Shown here: in pieces, positions 1-26,730 of the stretch | Position numbering within the stretch: position 1 is the stretch's first letter | Layout of the letters: the number at the start of each line of letters is the position of its first letter | NCBI RefSeq assembly: GCF_000485595.1 | Contig: NW_014577580.1 | Coordinates: 23,790 to 87,789 of the forward strand | Reading direction: 5' to 3' | Length of the DNA: 64,000 nucleotides | Origin: Priapulus caudatus | Taxonomy: Eukaryota; Priapulida; Priapulimorpha; Priapulimorphida; Priapulidae | The notes under the pieces: model-generated | Database searches by the model: none | What the model was told of the DNA's origin: nothing | Seen by the model: only the letters and a program-made list of their open reading frames with translations | Translations under genes and position numbers: made by a program

Positions 1-50
1 TAATATATATTATATATATATAATATATATATACATATATATATATATTA
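1..50. repeat. AT dinucleotide-rich microsatellite
   Basis: Imperfect TA alternation at the left edge of the window. No coding signal. Confidence 0.8.
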
Positions 51-342
51 TTCAGAAATACCTAAACGAGCCAGGTCAAACAGAGGTCAGGGAGACATAG
101 ACCTTATCTGCTATAATGGTAGGCTACTACCAAGTCGATGATATCCGGTTACGCCACCGTTCTAAAACTAAAACAGAACTAGTAGAAACTCAAACTAAAG
201 AAACTAGAACGATCCATTATCCCCCCTCCCCTAATGTGAATTAAGCGACACTGCCCAAGTTGTTGACTCCTATTATGAGCTGCGGCATCTGTCAATGACA
301 CATATGATAACATTGTCTAGCTACACGCTACATTCTACTAGC

Positions 343-608
343 GCTGACAGGGTTTATGTCCCACAGGGTACTGCCGGAACGTATCCTGGGTAAGGTCCGG
401 TATACCGCAACGTACCCTGGTACTATCTAATATGCCGGACCGTACCTCGCCTACTCCACTAACGAGTCTAGGGAGTCGCCTACGCCTACTCCCTAACCCT
501 AAACCTAACCTTAACCATATCAGATAATTACCAGGGTACGTTCCGGTATACCGGGCCGTACCCAGGGTACGTTCCGGCAGTACCCTGGGGAACATAGACC
601 CTATGAGC
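343..608. mobile_element. Foldback/MITE element with telomere-like core, copy 1
   Basis: The two ends are long imperfect inverted repeats built around the motifs GTACCCTGG and CCGGTATACCGG. The core contains CCTAAC-type telomere-like repeats (about 492-515). A second, longer and better preserved copy lies at 56275-56654, so this is a dispersed family. There is no internal coding capacity; the open frame on the minus strand just translates the repeat. The outer parts of the arms present in copy 2 are missing or decayed here. The superfamily is unknown. Confidence 0.75.
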
Positions 609-1772
609 TATACTAGCAGTGAAATTTACTACAAACGTTGGCCCTTTCAGAGAAATACCGCGATTGGAGACATTACCGGCACGTAGAACGCCCCCACGCA
701 GCGACACCCAAGCCGCCCATAAAATAGTACACTTAGCCACAAGGCGAGACAAATTTATTATGTCTAGCACGCAAAACAAGTATTACTGAGTGCCTAATAT
801 CTTAGAAATGTCGTACCCATGCAGCCAGCCGAGATGTTATAAAACATATAAAGTGCTGCATTGCCGAGTTAATAGAATATTTCGCAAAACCAGTTAGTAT
901 AGTTTTGTCAAAAATCGACTTCATTCAATGAGGGAAATTCAGTGATCTAGCTAGATGACATGACAAATGACAATAATCGAGGCAGGGCGGTCCAGCGTCA
1001 CCAGCTCACCTACCTCAGCATGTTGTCATGGAAACGATTATACGATGCCATAGTGATGAGCGTTCCAAAGCCAGGCCCAAGGGAATAGAATATCTGAACG
1101 AACGCCAGCCCCCATACCTAGAACATACAGGTAGAAGCGAATTAAAATTACACGGTACAAGAAGCTCACGGTATGTTCTAGCAATCACGAAACAGGTTGA
1201 TAGTATTTTGCGTGCGGCAGAACATCCGTTCGTCGTTTAAATACATGCCTCTACGTCAACACCCATCCGTCGTCCGCCCAAGGTTTTGTAGGTCACGTTA
1301 ATAAGTACTCGCCAAAAGGTAATGCTGGCAATGATCAAAATACGAGGAAGAAAATAATTATTATTGACTTGAGTGGATGCTGGAGGGCTCTAGCACACAC
1401 AATTCTCGTATCAGCGCGTTTCGGGACTTTTCCATTGTGTCAATTGTCACACTAGTGCGACAGGTTTGGGTCGGGCAAAGCAAATAAACTAAACCCGTAT
1501 CATGTTGCAATTTGACTAACAAACAAAATACAGTAGACGTAAGTTGCAAGTTAAAAACAACAACTGAAACCCAAACAAACATTCAATTAATAAAACAAAA
1601 ACGCTACCAAGCAAACAAGCAAACAAATAAGCAAACAAATAAATAAACAAAGTTAAAAACCAAATGTAAATGTACACAGTTCAGCATTATTGTTTGAGGA
1701 GTGGTGCATTTCTGGTAGTAATACATGATACGTTTATCAACGACATACAAATGCCGACGATCTAGCTCTCAC
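609..1772. other. No gene recognised
   Basis: I searched this stretch for the next SLC6 exon (TM6, DAATQIF-like motif) on the minus strand and did not find it. A short AAAC/AAAT-rich stretch lies at 1590-1660. The remaining SLC6 exons are probably beyond the left edge or in an exon I cannot see. Confidence 0.5.
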
Positions 1773-15178
<13,406 letters not shown>

Positions 15179-15379
15179 CGCGAGTGATACCTTATCAACA
15201 GATCTACCGGGCAATGAAGTAAAATTTTAGGCATACTAACATTTTCTCTCAGACGGTAAAGTAAAAGCAGACTAATTTTCTCAACGGGTAAGCAACGCCA
15301 ATAACTTGTCAATAGTTTGTCACTTCGACGTTAACAACGTCAATAGTTTGTTACGTTGTTGCGTAATTAACGGAACAAG

Positions 15380-18300
15380 GTAACAAACGACAACATAACA
15401 ATGTAACAATGTTCCAATGTACCAATGTTTACACAACGTAATAGCGTAACAACGTAACAACGTAACAACGTAACAACGTAACAACGTAACAACGTAACAA
15501 CGTAACAACGTAACAACGTAACAACGTAACAACGTAACAACGTAACAGCGAAACAATGTAACAGTGTGTTAATGTACAACGTAACAACGTAAAAACGTAA
15601 CAACGTAACAACGTAACAACGTAACAATATAACAGCGAAACAACGTAACAACGTAAAAACGTAACAACGTAACAACGTAACAACGTAACAACGGAACAAC
15701 GTAACAACGGAACAACGTAACAACGGAACAACGTAACAACGTAACAACGTAACAACGTAACAGAGTGTTAATGTAACAACGTAACAACGTGACAACGTAA
15801 CAACGTAACAACGTAAAAACGCTACAACGTAACAGCAAAACAATGTAGCAGTGTGTTAATGTACAACGAAACAACGTAACAACGTAAAAACATAACAACG
15901 TAAAAACGTAAAAACGTAACAACGTAACAACGGAACAACGGAACAACGTAACAACGTAACAACGTAAAAACGTAACAACGTAACAACGGAACAACGTAAC
16001 AACGTAACAATGTAACAATGTAACAACGTAACAACGTAACAACGTAACAACGTAACAACGTAACAATGTAACAGCGTAACAACGTAACAACGTAGCAACG
16101 TCCAAGTAACAACGTAACAACGTAACAACGTAACCAATTGTTAACAGTGTGTGAATGTTAGCAACGTAACAAGCGTACAGACGTAAACAACGTAACAACG
16201 GTAACCAACGTAAACACGTACAAGGTAACAACGTAACAAGCGTAACCACGGTAACAACGTAAGAACGTAACAACGTAACAACGTAACAGGTAACAACGTA
16301 ACAACGTATACAATGTAAGCAGTGTTTTTAATGTAGCAACATAACACCGTCCAAAACGTAACAACGTAACAACGTAACAATATATATGCAGCAAAACAAC
16401 GTAAACACAAACTCAACAACGTAAAAAAGCATACAATCGTACAGGAAACGTAAAAACGTGAACAACCGTAAGCAAGCGGAACACGGAACAACGTAAGCAA
16501 ACGTAACAGCGTAACAACGTAACAGTGTAACAACGTAACAACGTAACAACTCATGTAACAAAGTACAATCGTAAACAACGAAAACGTAACAACTGTAACA
16601 GTGTGGAAATGTAACAACGTAAACAACGTAAACATATAACAGCAAAGACAACGTCAACAACTAAAAACCGCAACAACGTAACAACGTAACAACCGTAACA
16701 GAGTGTGCTTGATGTAACAATAACAACCGTAACTAACGATAACAACCGTAGCAAGCGTAACACGTAAAACGTAACAATCGTAACAGCAAAACAATTAGAC
16801 AGTGTGTTAATGTAACAGACGTAACACAATATAACAACGAAACAAGCGTAACAACGTAAAACAGAAGCAACGTAACAACTAACAACGTTAAGCGCAAAAA
16901 CATAAAAACGTTAAAAACGTAGCAACTTAACAACGCTAACAATGTAACAAGCTAACAAACCGTAGACAACGTGACACGTAACAACGTAACCAGCGAAACA
17001 ACGTAAAAACGAAAACGTAACAATGGAACAACGTAAAACCGTAACCAGCGTAGAACAGCGCGTAACAACGTAACAGTGTGTGTTAAAATTACCAAACGTA
17101 ACAACATACAATATAAGCAATGTAGTGGTCAGTGGCGATCAAACTATTAGTGGTTTATCCCATGCCTTCTACTAAAGTGTGTTAATACGTACAACCGTAA
17201 ACGTAAACGTAACAACCGTAACAAGCTACTTATACAGCCGAAAACAACGTAACAACATAAAAACGCTAACAACGCTAACAACGTAAGCAACATACACCGT
17301 ACACAAGGTAACAACGTACACACGTAAACAGCGTAAAAACGTAACAATCTAACAACTAACAACAAAACGTAACAACGGTAACAATGTAACAGTGGTGGTG
17401 TAAAAATGTAACAAGTAACAACGTAACACACAGTAACAACGTAAAAACGTAAACAACGTAACACTGTCAAGCAGTGTGTTAATGTACAACGTAACAACGT
17501 AAAAAACGTAACAACGTACACACGTAACAATATAATGCAAAACAACGTAACAGACGTAAAAACGTAACACGAACACGTAACAACGTTAACAAACGTAAAC
17601 AGCTGTGTTGATGTAACAACGTATACAACGTGACAACGTAACAACGTAACAACGTAAAAACGTAACAACGTAACAGCGAAACAATGTAACAGTGTGTTAA
17701 GTAACAAATAACAATAATAATCAATGAAACAACGTAACAACGTAACAACGTAACAGCGCAAAACAACATAAAAAACGTAAAAAACGTAACAACGTATACC
17801 AACGTAACAACGTAACAACATAAACAACGTAAACAACGTAAACAACGTAACAACCGTAAACAACGTAACAGCCCGAAACAACGTAAAAACGTAAACATTG
17901 GAACAGACGAGCAACGTAACAAGTAATAAACGTACAACGTAACAGCAAAACAATGTAACAGTGTGTTAATGTAACAACGTAAGGCAATATAACAACAAAC
18001 AAGCGTAACAACGTAAAACGTAAATACCACACGTAACAACGTAACAGCAAAACAACATAAAAACGTAAAAACTAGGCAACTAACAAACGTAACAACGTAA
18101 CAACATAACAAGGTAACAAACGTAACAACGTAACACTAACAAGTAACGCGAAACAACGTAAAAACTAAAAACGTAACCATATGAACAACGTAAACAACGT
18201 AAGCGTAACAACGTAACAGTGTGTTAATGTGACCAATCGTAAACAACATACAAATATAACAATGTAGTGGTCATGGCGATGCATCTTGTAGTCGGTTTAT

Positions 18301-19158
18301 CCATCCTTCTACTAAAGGTGTGTAATAACACGTAACAACGTAAAAACGTAAAAACGTAATAAACGTAACAACGTAACAAGCGTAACAATACATAACAGCG
18401 AAAACAACGTAAACAACGTAAAAACGTAACAACGTAACAACGTAACAGCGTAACAACGTAACAGTGTAACAACGTAACAGTGTAACAACGTAACAACGTA
18501 ACAATGTAACAACGTAACAATGTAACAGTGTGTGAATGTAACAACGTAACAACGTAACAACGTAACAACGTAACAACGTAACAACGTAACAACGTAACAA
18601 TGTAACAGTGTGTTAATGTACAACGTAACAACGTAAAAACGTAACAACGTAAACAACGTAACAACGTAACAATATAACAGCAAAACAACGTAACAACTCG
18701 TAAAAACGTAAACAACCGTAAACAACGTAACAACGTAAAACCGTAAACAGTGTGTTGATGTAACACCCTAACAACGTTAAAGCAACGTAACAACGTAAAA
18801 ACGTAAAAACGTAACAACGTAACAGCGAAACAATGTAACAGTGTGTTAATGTAACAACGTAACAATATAACAATGAAACAACGTAACAACGTAACAACGT
18901 AACAGCAAAACAACATAAAAACGTAAAAACGTAACAACGTAACAACGTAACAACGTAACAACATAACACAACGTAACAACGTAACAACGTAACAACGTAA
19001 CACGAACAGCAAACACGTAAAAACGTAAAACGTAAAAACGTAAAATGGAACCAACGTAACAACCGTAACAGCGTAACAACGTAAACACCCCAACGCGTAA
19101 CAGCGTACACAACGTAACAGTGTGTAAATGTAACAACGTAACAACATAAAAATTAAAC
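15380..19158. repeat. Octanucleotide satellite (CGTAACAA)n, copy B
   Basis: About 3.8 kb array starting only ~200 bp upstream of the SLC6 start codon (the gene is on the minus strand). 15430-16130 is very regular; 16140-18300 is irregular. Spacer units recur at 17118-17176, 18259-18316 and 19159-19213. Long minus-strand frames here are translations of the repeat. Confidence 0.95.
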
Positions 19159-19214
19159 AATGTAGTGATCAGTGGCGATCAATCTTTAGTGGTTTATCCA
19201 TCCTTCTACTAAAT

Positions 19215-19800
19215 TGTATTTGTTTTCAACGAACTTAAACACGTCCTATTAGCATTGCAATTAGTTTGGAATCGTATGCAAAGTAGGAATTCTTACTATT
19301 CCCAAAGTCTTATTCTTGCTGATATACTATATAGATTATTAAAGAATTAGATCGTATAATTTTTAGCAATGTCAATATTTAATAAAAAAATGTTTATAAC
19401 TCTTAAATTAACTGTTAAACTGTTTGTTATTAACTGTTTACCTGAAAATATTGAGATCTGATACAAGTGGCGGGTTATGCACTAAAGCTTAAGCAAGTCC
19501 TGTATAGTAACGCGTATACATATATGCGACAAGAATTTATTCTATTATCTAACGGCAAATCTTATAAATGCCGCGGCCGATGCATTTCGCATAGAAGAGG
19601 AAAATTTTCGGCATTTTCACTCGCTGTCGAGTGAACGAGTGCGCCATTCATTAAACATTTAATCAAAATATAGCACACTAGCACGACAGAGGTTGATGCT
19701 CTGTTCGCAAACTCCACGCCAGATGGCGCTTCTCGGCTCTGGCTCAATTCTACTGGTTTGTCTATATTCAGGCCGGTACAGGAGATAATTTGCATATCAC
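19215..19800. other. Non-coding flank of octamer satellite, copy B
   Basis: AT-rich unique sequence matching 8225-8934, with local divergence around 19455-19505 versus 8475-8615. No gene seen. Confidence 0.6.
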
Positions 19801-19801
19801 T

Positions 19802-20178
19802 TCCAGCTGTGAAGAAGATGGTGAAGGAGGAGAAGGGGAGAATGGAGAAGGTGGTGGAGAAGGAGGAGGGGAGAAGCTGGTGAGAAGGAGAGGGGAAGAA
19901 GCTGGTGGAGATGAAGACAAGGGAAGAAAGGGGAAAGAAGCTGGTGGAAGGAGGAGGTGGTGGAGAAGGTGGTGTTGAAGGTCGTGGAGAGGAGAAGGTG
20001 GGCCAGGCAGAAGGCACCTCCCTGCCACCTTTTCCACCACCTCCTCCTTGCTCCACCACCTCCTCCAACCAGCTTCTCCCTCCTCCTTCTCCACAGCTTC
20101 TCCCCTCCCCTTCTCCACCAACCTTCTCCCTTCTCCCCCTCCTCCTTCTCCACCAGCTTCTCCCTTCGCTTCTCACCG
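19802..20178. repeat. Purine tract followed by pyrimidine tract (imperfect inverted repeat), copy B
   Basis: GAAGGAGGAGAAGGGG-type units (19810-20005) followed by CCTTCTCC/CCACCTCC units (20020-20170). Strand asymmetry is extreme in both halves. Confidence 0.9.
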
Positions 20179-20454
20179 CGATTACATCTGATTGGTTATA
20201 ACATAAACCACGTGACAAAATATGCAAATTATTGCAATATGCAATATAGACATATAGTGTGGGAAGGGGGCGCTGCATGCAATTTGCTCTGTTCGGCGCC
20301 AATGTTTACATGCCACAGCGCCATCTCTTGAATGTTTTATAAGTAAATATGGGAATTTTCAATAAAATAATGGGTTTTTAATGTATTTACCACGATTTAC
20401 GTATAGAAACTAGATGTTATTTTTATTGATTTCCCCGTATCTTTCCTTGGAGTT

Positions 20455-20976
20455 TTTATTGTCTTTCAATGCTTTTCGGTAAATTTTTCTGCATTTTCTG
20501 CGTGATTATTATTTTGCGCAGGCACTCATTTTGGAAATCCTTCAACATTTTTACTTCTTCCTTAGTTAAGTTAGTCCATGTTTCACTGTTATTTAGGAAG
20601 GAAGGTAAAACTGTGCATTTGTATAATTTCACTCTTGCTTCTATAGTATGATTTCCATAATTTTGCTCTCTGCCCATGATAATATTTTCCTCATCATAAC
20701 CTACATTTTTCAGTTCGAACTCTTATCATATCGTTATAACCTCCTATATTCATTAATTAAATCTCCTACGTATGAATATTTGGTGCATTTTGTGATTACT
20801 TGGTTGCCTATTAATATCTCCTTCTCTATCCTTTCTTTGTTTGTTAATTTTATAACGCATTGTCTTTGTTTTGGATTAAATTCTAATCTTTTTGATTCAG
20901 CTAATCTGGAGCATGACTGAGCGATTTTTGTTACTGTTTTATAATCTCCAATTCCTAGAATATCGTCCATATATAA
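20455..20976 (-). mobile_element. Non-LTR retrotransposon RT relic, copy B
   Basis: Minus strand: L-Y-M-D-D-I at 20961-20976 directly after a TGA, then the RT palm/thumb remainder, ending with S-E-T-W, a lysine-rich C-terminal stretch and a stop at about 20456. Two 1-base frameshifts relative to copy C split it into two frames. The N-terminal RT and endonuclease are absent, as in a 5'-truncated LINE. Confidence 0.75.
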
Positions 20977-21020
20977 TCACTGTCATCTTCTAAAACTACA
21001 GACCATCCGCGCTAACCGCT

Positions 21021-21063
21021 GTGGAGACGTGCGCCGGACCTCGAATTTGGCGCACGTCTCCAC
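21021..21063. other. 15-bp perfect hairpin with 13-nt loop
   Basis: Arms GTGGAGACGTGCGCC (21021-21035) and its exact reverse complement (21049-21063), just upstream of the RT relic. It is also present in copies A (10225-10270) and C. It may be a terminal or structural element of a repeat. Confidence 0.7.
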
Positions 21064-21238
21064 TGTGGACAGCGCTTCATACTTGAACATCCCCGCGTCG
21101 CGTCGCGCATATCCAGCGGAACTGCGCGTCTCATCCGCGCGCAGCGTTTAGGATCAACAGCAATCCATCCAGTCTCCGCCCAGTCTTACACGATATAACA
21201 GCCCAGTGATGCGTGTGATAACGTAACAGGTAAGAGAT

Positions 21239-21665
21239 ACAGTCAATGCAGTGCAGTCCACATCAGTCAGTGCGCAATCAATGCAGCGTGCAGTCACTCG
21301 CAGTGCAGTCAATCAGTCAGTGCAGTCAATGCAGTGCAGTCAATCAGTCAGTGCAGTCAATGCAGTGCAGTCAATCAGTCAGTGCAGTCAATGCAGTGCA
21401 GTCAATGCAGTGCAGTCAATCAGTCAGTGCAGTCAATGCAGTGCAGTCAATCAGTCAGTGCAGTCAATGCAGTACAGTCAATGCAGTGCAGTCAATCAGT
21501 CAGTGCAGTCAATGCAGTGTAGTCAAGGCAGTGCAGTCAATGCAGTGCAGTCAATGCAGTGCAGTCAAACAGTTAGTGCAGTCAATGCAGTGCAGTCAAT
21601 CAGTTAGTGCGGTCAATGTAGTGCAGTCAATGCAGTGCAGTCAATCAGTCAGTGCAGTCAGTGTT
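21239..21665. repeat. CAGTGCAGTCAAT minisatellite, copy B
   Basis: Very regular 14+17 bp compound units (31 bp), about 13 compound copies. It has direct repeats but no unique spacers, so it is not a CRISPR array. Confidence 0.95.
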
Positions 21666-21679
21666 GCAGCTGACGAGAT

Positions 21680-22210
21680 GATCCACACGCACGACAAGCA
21701 TAAGCACAAACACGACAAACGCAAGTACTTACAACAAGCACAAACACTGCAACTATCAGATCGACAAGAACAAGCACGACAAGCACAAACACGACAAGTA
21801 TAAGAACGACAAGCACAAGCACGGCAAGCACAAGTAAGACGCGCATAAGCACGGCAAGCACAAGTACGCCGAGCACCAGCGCGCGTAACAAGCACAAGCA
21901 CTACAAGCACACGTACGTGCGACAAACACAAACGCAACTATCACAAGTACGGCAAACACAATCACAACAAGCACAAGAACGACAAGCGCAAATACAATAA
22001 GCACAAACACAACAAGCGCAAGAACGAAAAACACAAGTACGTACGAAAAGCAAACACACGTTCGACAATCGCAAGCACGATAAGCACAAGTACGAAAGAC
22101 AAGTACGTGCGACATGCGCAAACACGTACGACAATGACAAGTATAGCACGTACGACAAGCACAAACACGCAAACATATGCACGCCTACCCCAAGTACGGA
22201 AGCACAAATA
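21680..22210. repeat. ACGACAAGCACAAAC ~15-bp minisatellite, copy B
   Basis: About 35 degenerate 15-bp units; follows directly on the 31-bp array. Confidence 0.9.
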
Positions 22211-22374
22211 GGAGAAGGGCGTCACGTGCTCGCTCCTTTCTTTGTCACAGTCCCGCGCTCAATCTGGCACGCTGGGTAGATCAGGACGATGGTGAAGCAG
22301 AATTCGTTAATTTTGTTTTACAATGTGGCTATGATGCAGTCATGTCTATAAGCTGTCGTGAGGGGGCGCCAGGC

Positions 22375-22497
22375 GGAGAGAGAAAGAGAGAGAGAGAGGC
22401 AAGGCGAGAAAGAGAGAGAGGTGGGGGCATGGCGAGAAAGAGAGAAGTGAAGCACGGCGAGAGAGAGCGAGAGAGAGAGAGAGAGAGATGGGGCAGG

Positions 22498-22542
<45 letters not shown>

Positions 22543-22545
22543 TAA
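22375..22545. repeat. GA-rich low-complexity tract, copy B
   Basis: Long AGAGAG run with interspersed GCGAGA. Confidence 0.9.
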
Positions 22546-24860
22546 GAAAGTGCGAAGATTGTGTCTGTGAGCCAATGATTTAGCATGGATTAGCATTTCG
22601 GTTTGCAGGCGAGCACGCGCCGGCAACGTCTCTACTGCTCAACCGACACCCCCACGCGTCAACAACCCCTCCACGACACCACCGCTAACGAAATGCCACA
22701 CATGCGATGGTCTGTCTATACACTCAACGCAGAACGACGGAGGCATTAACCCGCATTACCTGAATGCTGTACCGCGTATTGATTGACCGCTATTATTCGT
22801 GCCCACCGAAACGAACACCTGTTGAAGCAGGTAACAACATAGTGTACCGCTCCTCACGTGGGGGGAAGGGGAACACCGGGTTCGGGCGGTGGAGGATGAG
22901 TAAGACAAGACTGTGTCAGTTGAATCTAGGACGCACACAACAGTAGCCTTCCGCCAATTGTTTACCATTGCACTATTTTGTCTCTTTGTCTCTTTTGACT
23001 CTTGACTCTTCGTGTTTTAAAAAAGATTTTGGGTATTTTAGAGTGAGTTAATTAATTATTAGACAAATTTATTAAGCATATAGATTGAATAATTTGAGTG
23101 CACTAATTTGCATTATGCACGCAAGGTAGCTGCCCCATGGAAGTCTAGAAAGCATGAAAGGTAAGATTTGTCTTGTCGTGTAATTGTAACATTCCGTCGA
23201 GTGCCGTAGCCATGGTGACCGATTCGCCGTTCACGTGTGTGGAACTGGATCCGACTACACGCTGAAAATGCTTAAAACGAAGCTGACAAGTCTCGAGGGC
23301 AGTCTGGACCGGCGTGGCGTGGTGCTCTGGGAACTAACTAGTGATTGAGACCTCAACTTTATATCGATACAGCTAGTTGGCCACATGCAGACGAATTACC
23401 TTTACTATATCCCGTGTATGGGACACCGACACGTATAAGAATATAACGCAATACGTAACATAGCATATGCGACCTATTTCACCGAGACGTTGCGAAACAT
23501 GCTAAATCGTGCTACATGTAGAATATGCTTGTTATTACATAGCATTAAAACATTATTTAATACAAAATCTTTATTTGCACATACTTCGATTCATCACTGA
23601 CGCACGCTGAAGTGCACAATTAATGCACAATTTACAGAAGCACGTACGTGTGATTAAACCCTGTCAGTTAGTACTACTCCCACAGAAGGCTATACGTAAT
23701 ATCTCACATCACTCTTAGAGACCAATGCCTAACAAAAAAAAAAAAAACAACAACAACAACATCAACATGGGGAACCAGAACGTAATCCGCGACAAAAGGC
23801 ATTCATATTTTTTCCCCGCCAAAAAACGAGAGACAAGGTGAGTTCAACGGACCGGATGGCCGTCAGCCCCATCTCTATAGCTACCATTCACAATAAACAC
23901 CTTACATAACAGCACAGCGGTGCATCAACGGTGAAACGCACACATTCACAGCATGCCGGAAAAAGACGGCGCAAGGTTCATACAGATGCAATAGGTCGCC
24001 ACATTTTGATGCAATAATACAATTATGCGAACCAAAAGTAGAAAGACAAACATGCTCACGTACCTTCGTCGTCAAAGTCTCTTTTTATTCTTCTAGATAT
24101 CGTGACAGGGTATGACGAATTAAGAATACGTGCATATAATATCATATGACAGCGCTCGGCGCACGTGCGTTTAGACTTTCCCGCCAGGCAGGTGCGAGTC
24201 TATTGGTCACTGGCACGGCTAGCAATGGCTAATATAACGAGCGAGTTTTACTGTCATGCCCTCGGGGGCGTTCGTCATACGGGAACACTGTATTTCGTAC
24301 GGGAGTGACGGCCTTGAGTTACGCTGTCGTGCGTGATTCCGCACTGATTCGTGTAATTATTGTGACTTATTACAGAATTGCAGACGTCTGCGATTGGAGT
24401 CATCTTAGTTGCCAAAGTCTCAGTCGATTTGTACGTTCACCAACAGATAGATTCTAGCCTGTAGTTTAGTATTGATTTATTCCAGCTCGGTTGTTGGATC
24501 GTCGCCAGAATTAAGTCAGTATGTAATTTCTTTCTCATTATCTCCCTTGAACCCCCTTCTCTTTCCCTTTCTCCTTCCTTCCTTTCCCCATCTCTCTCCT
24601 TCTCTATCTTTGGCTCTCTAGCCTTTTCTCTGTCTCTCCCCCTCTCTCATTCTCTATCTATCCCTTTATATTATATCTCTCTCCCTCTCTTTCACTCTCT
24701 CTCTCTCGTTTTCTCTGTCGGTCTCTTCCCTGCCCCTTCTCTCTCTGTCTGCAACTTTTGACGTGCATGTCATGTATTGTGGTTGCTCGGTGTGTCTCCT
24801 TCGCAGTTTGAGCAGCGAGAACGGATTCTCACCAGTACGAAATATGCGTTGCATTACGGG
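22546..24860. other. Non-coding stretch, CT-rich at 24541-24760
   Basis: No exon or element recognised. Copy B ends at 23958 and DNA not duplicated elsewhere begins there. CTCTCT/CCTTCC-rich DNA lies at 24541-24760. Confidence 0.6.
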
Positions 24861-24867
24861 CACGGGA

Positions 24868-24917
24868 CGGGGTGGGCGGGGTGGTGGTGAGGGTGAGGGT
24901 GAGGGGTGAGGGTGGGG
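24868..24917 (+). repeat. G-rich tract with G-quadruplex potential
   Basis: Repeated GGGTGAGGGTGAGG-like runs with more than four G-triplets in 50 bp. Confidence 0.75.
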
Positions 24918-25539
24918 GCAGAGTATTGTACGCGGCCATTCGATTCAAGAATGCCCGAGGCCCTTGTCACAGGCGCCGCATTCCGGCCGTGTGTGCGACT
25001 GCCTGTGTTTGTAAATGCGCCCTCGTATTTTCTGCTGCACTTATTTTCTGCTGCTGGGCGCATGCATACTCGAGGCTTCGTCGCGCGATACGGTGTGTTG
25101 GCTATTTGCCGGCACAGGCACGCCAACTCGGCATAACGTCTGTGTTACGTCTGACAGCACTACACCATAGAAATAATATAGGTATAGGTAATATAGATAG
25201 TATTATATATAGAAATAATATAGAAGTAATATGGGTGTCTCTATATATTTCTATGGTCTACACTAATGCACGTTATATATGCTACACACACCACACACGC
25301 ATCTACGCACGCACACATGCACGCACACAGGTAATTCGAGAGATAACTAATTAGACGATGTAAATTCATTTAGATAAACTGCATTTTTAACCATTCAGTC
25401 TTGATCACAGTTCTCAGGATGCAGAGAAAAAATTTGAAATAGGTCGCTTTGTATTGCATTTGTACATCCAGTTGGTTACGTTGAAATTTCACACACCAGA
25501 GCATTATCTTGCAAACGCGTTGATCATTAATTGTACGCG

Positions 25540-25805
25540 CGCGGTTGGCACGCGCGCACGCACGTATGCACGCACGCACGCACGCACGCTCGTCATACAA
25601 TGTGCACGCCCGCACGCTCGCACCGAAACATCATGCGCGCACACATGCACACGCGCATTGACATAAAATGCACACGCACGCATGAGCGCATCGCCACACC
25701 ATGTGCGCACGCACGCACGCGCACATTGATATACAATGCGTGCACACCCGCACGCGCTCACTGACACACCATGCATGCACGCACGCACACACCGACACAC
25801 CATGT
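25540..25805. repeat. ACGC-rich minisatellite, ~32-35 bp units
   Basis: ACGCACGC runs separated by ACACCATG/ATACAATG words, so that ATG recurs every 31-35 bp. His/Thr/Arg frames are translations of the repeat. Confidence 0.85.
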
Positions 25806-26730
25806 TAATGCCCGCACTCTACTCACACTCTCACAAGAACATATTACAATAAACATTCTCCAATTCAAATTAATGCTTTAAACATGTAAAACTTAAATAA
25901 TTTCGAATTAAAAAAAACATCACCATATACATTAAATCAAGAATGATACATGTTTCACGGCGTTTTTACTGATTATTTTTCTTTCGATTGGTGAATAATA
26001 TAAACAGAACTTCCGTATCTATTTCAAGATAATCCTGCATTTTACTCGCTTAGCGTGTAGCGAAATTGATTGGCATAAACCTGGCTATCATTCTTCGCAA
26101 ACATTTCAGTACGACTTTATAATCGAATAAATTTTGCTAATGTCGAATATATACATCATAAATGGATTTCGTTGGCAAGGACAGCAGCTGCTGCAAGAAG
26201 CGGGTGGGAAGGGGGGGGGGCTGACAGGGAATTACTTACTATTCTGAATTTATTAGCATGTATTCTAAATTTGGAAACAAAATGCAACTTCGACAGGGAT
26301 TATAGTAACGACATATAACGTAATGATAAAATACTCGTATATCAAAGACCAGTAGACTTCATATAATTAATTCACGTGCGATCACGTGAATATGAGTGAT
26401 ACGAGGCCAAGAGTGTCAGTCTGTCGTGTGTTTAGGTTAAAAGCGTGTATGGACGGACTATGGATTCCCAATGTTCCGGTCGGACCGCCTTGTCTTGGTG
26501 TTCATCGCCGCTGGACCACACCGCTCTCAATCATAAATGGAACGCATTTGATGCTGCCGCGAATTAAAGATTCATCGCCGTATTGACCATATGGCGTTAT
26601 ATCGCCCAAAGTGATTTATTAGTGATGCATCACTGCCGATGATGTTTTATTGATAGTAGTATGAGAGTAATTGTGTCGGCAACAGACATCTAGCTCATAG
26701 GTGGCATGCACGTATACCTAATACCGAGTC
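25806..26730. other. No gene recognised
   Basis: AT-rich DNA with one poly-G run at 26211-26220. A small 66-codon frame at 26386-26586 has no recognisable similarity or splice context. Confidence 0.55.

Noticed and set aside
281-300. Possible SLC6 TM6 exon (minus-strand D-A-A-A word)
   Set aside because: The following residues do not match the T-Q-I-F pattern and no acceptor lies at the right place.
21239-21665. CRISPR-like array
   Set aside because: Units are contiguous tandem repeats without unique spacers, in animal DNA with spliced genes.
21246-21803. 185-codon Gln/Ser/Cys-rich frame
   Set aside because: Translation of the 31-bp CAGTGCAGTCAAT minisatellite, open in more than one frame.
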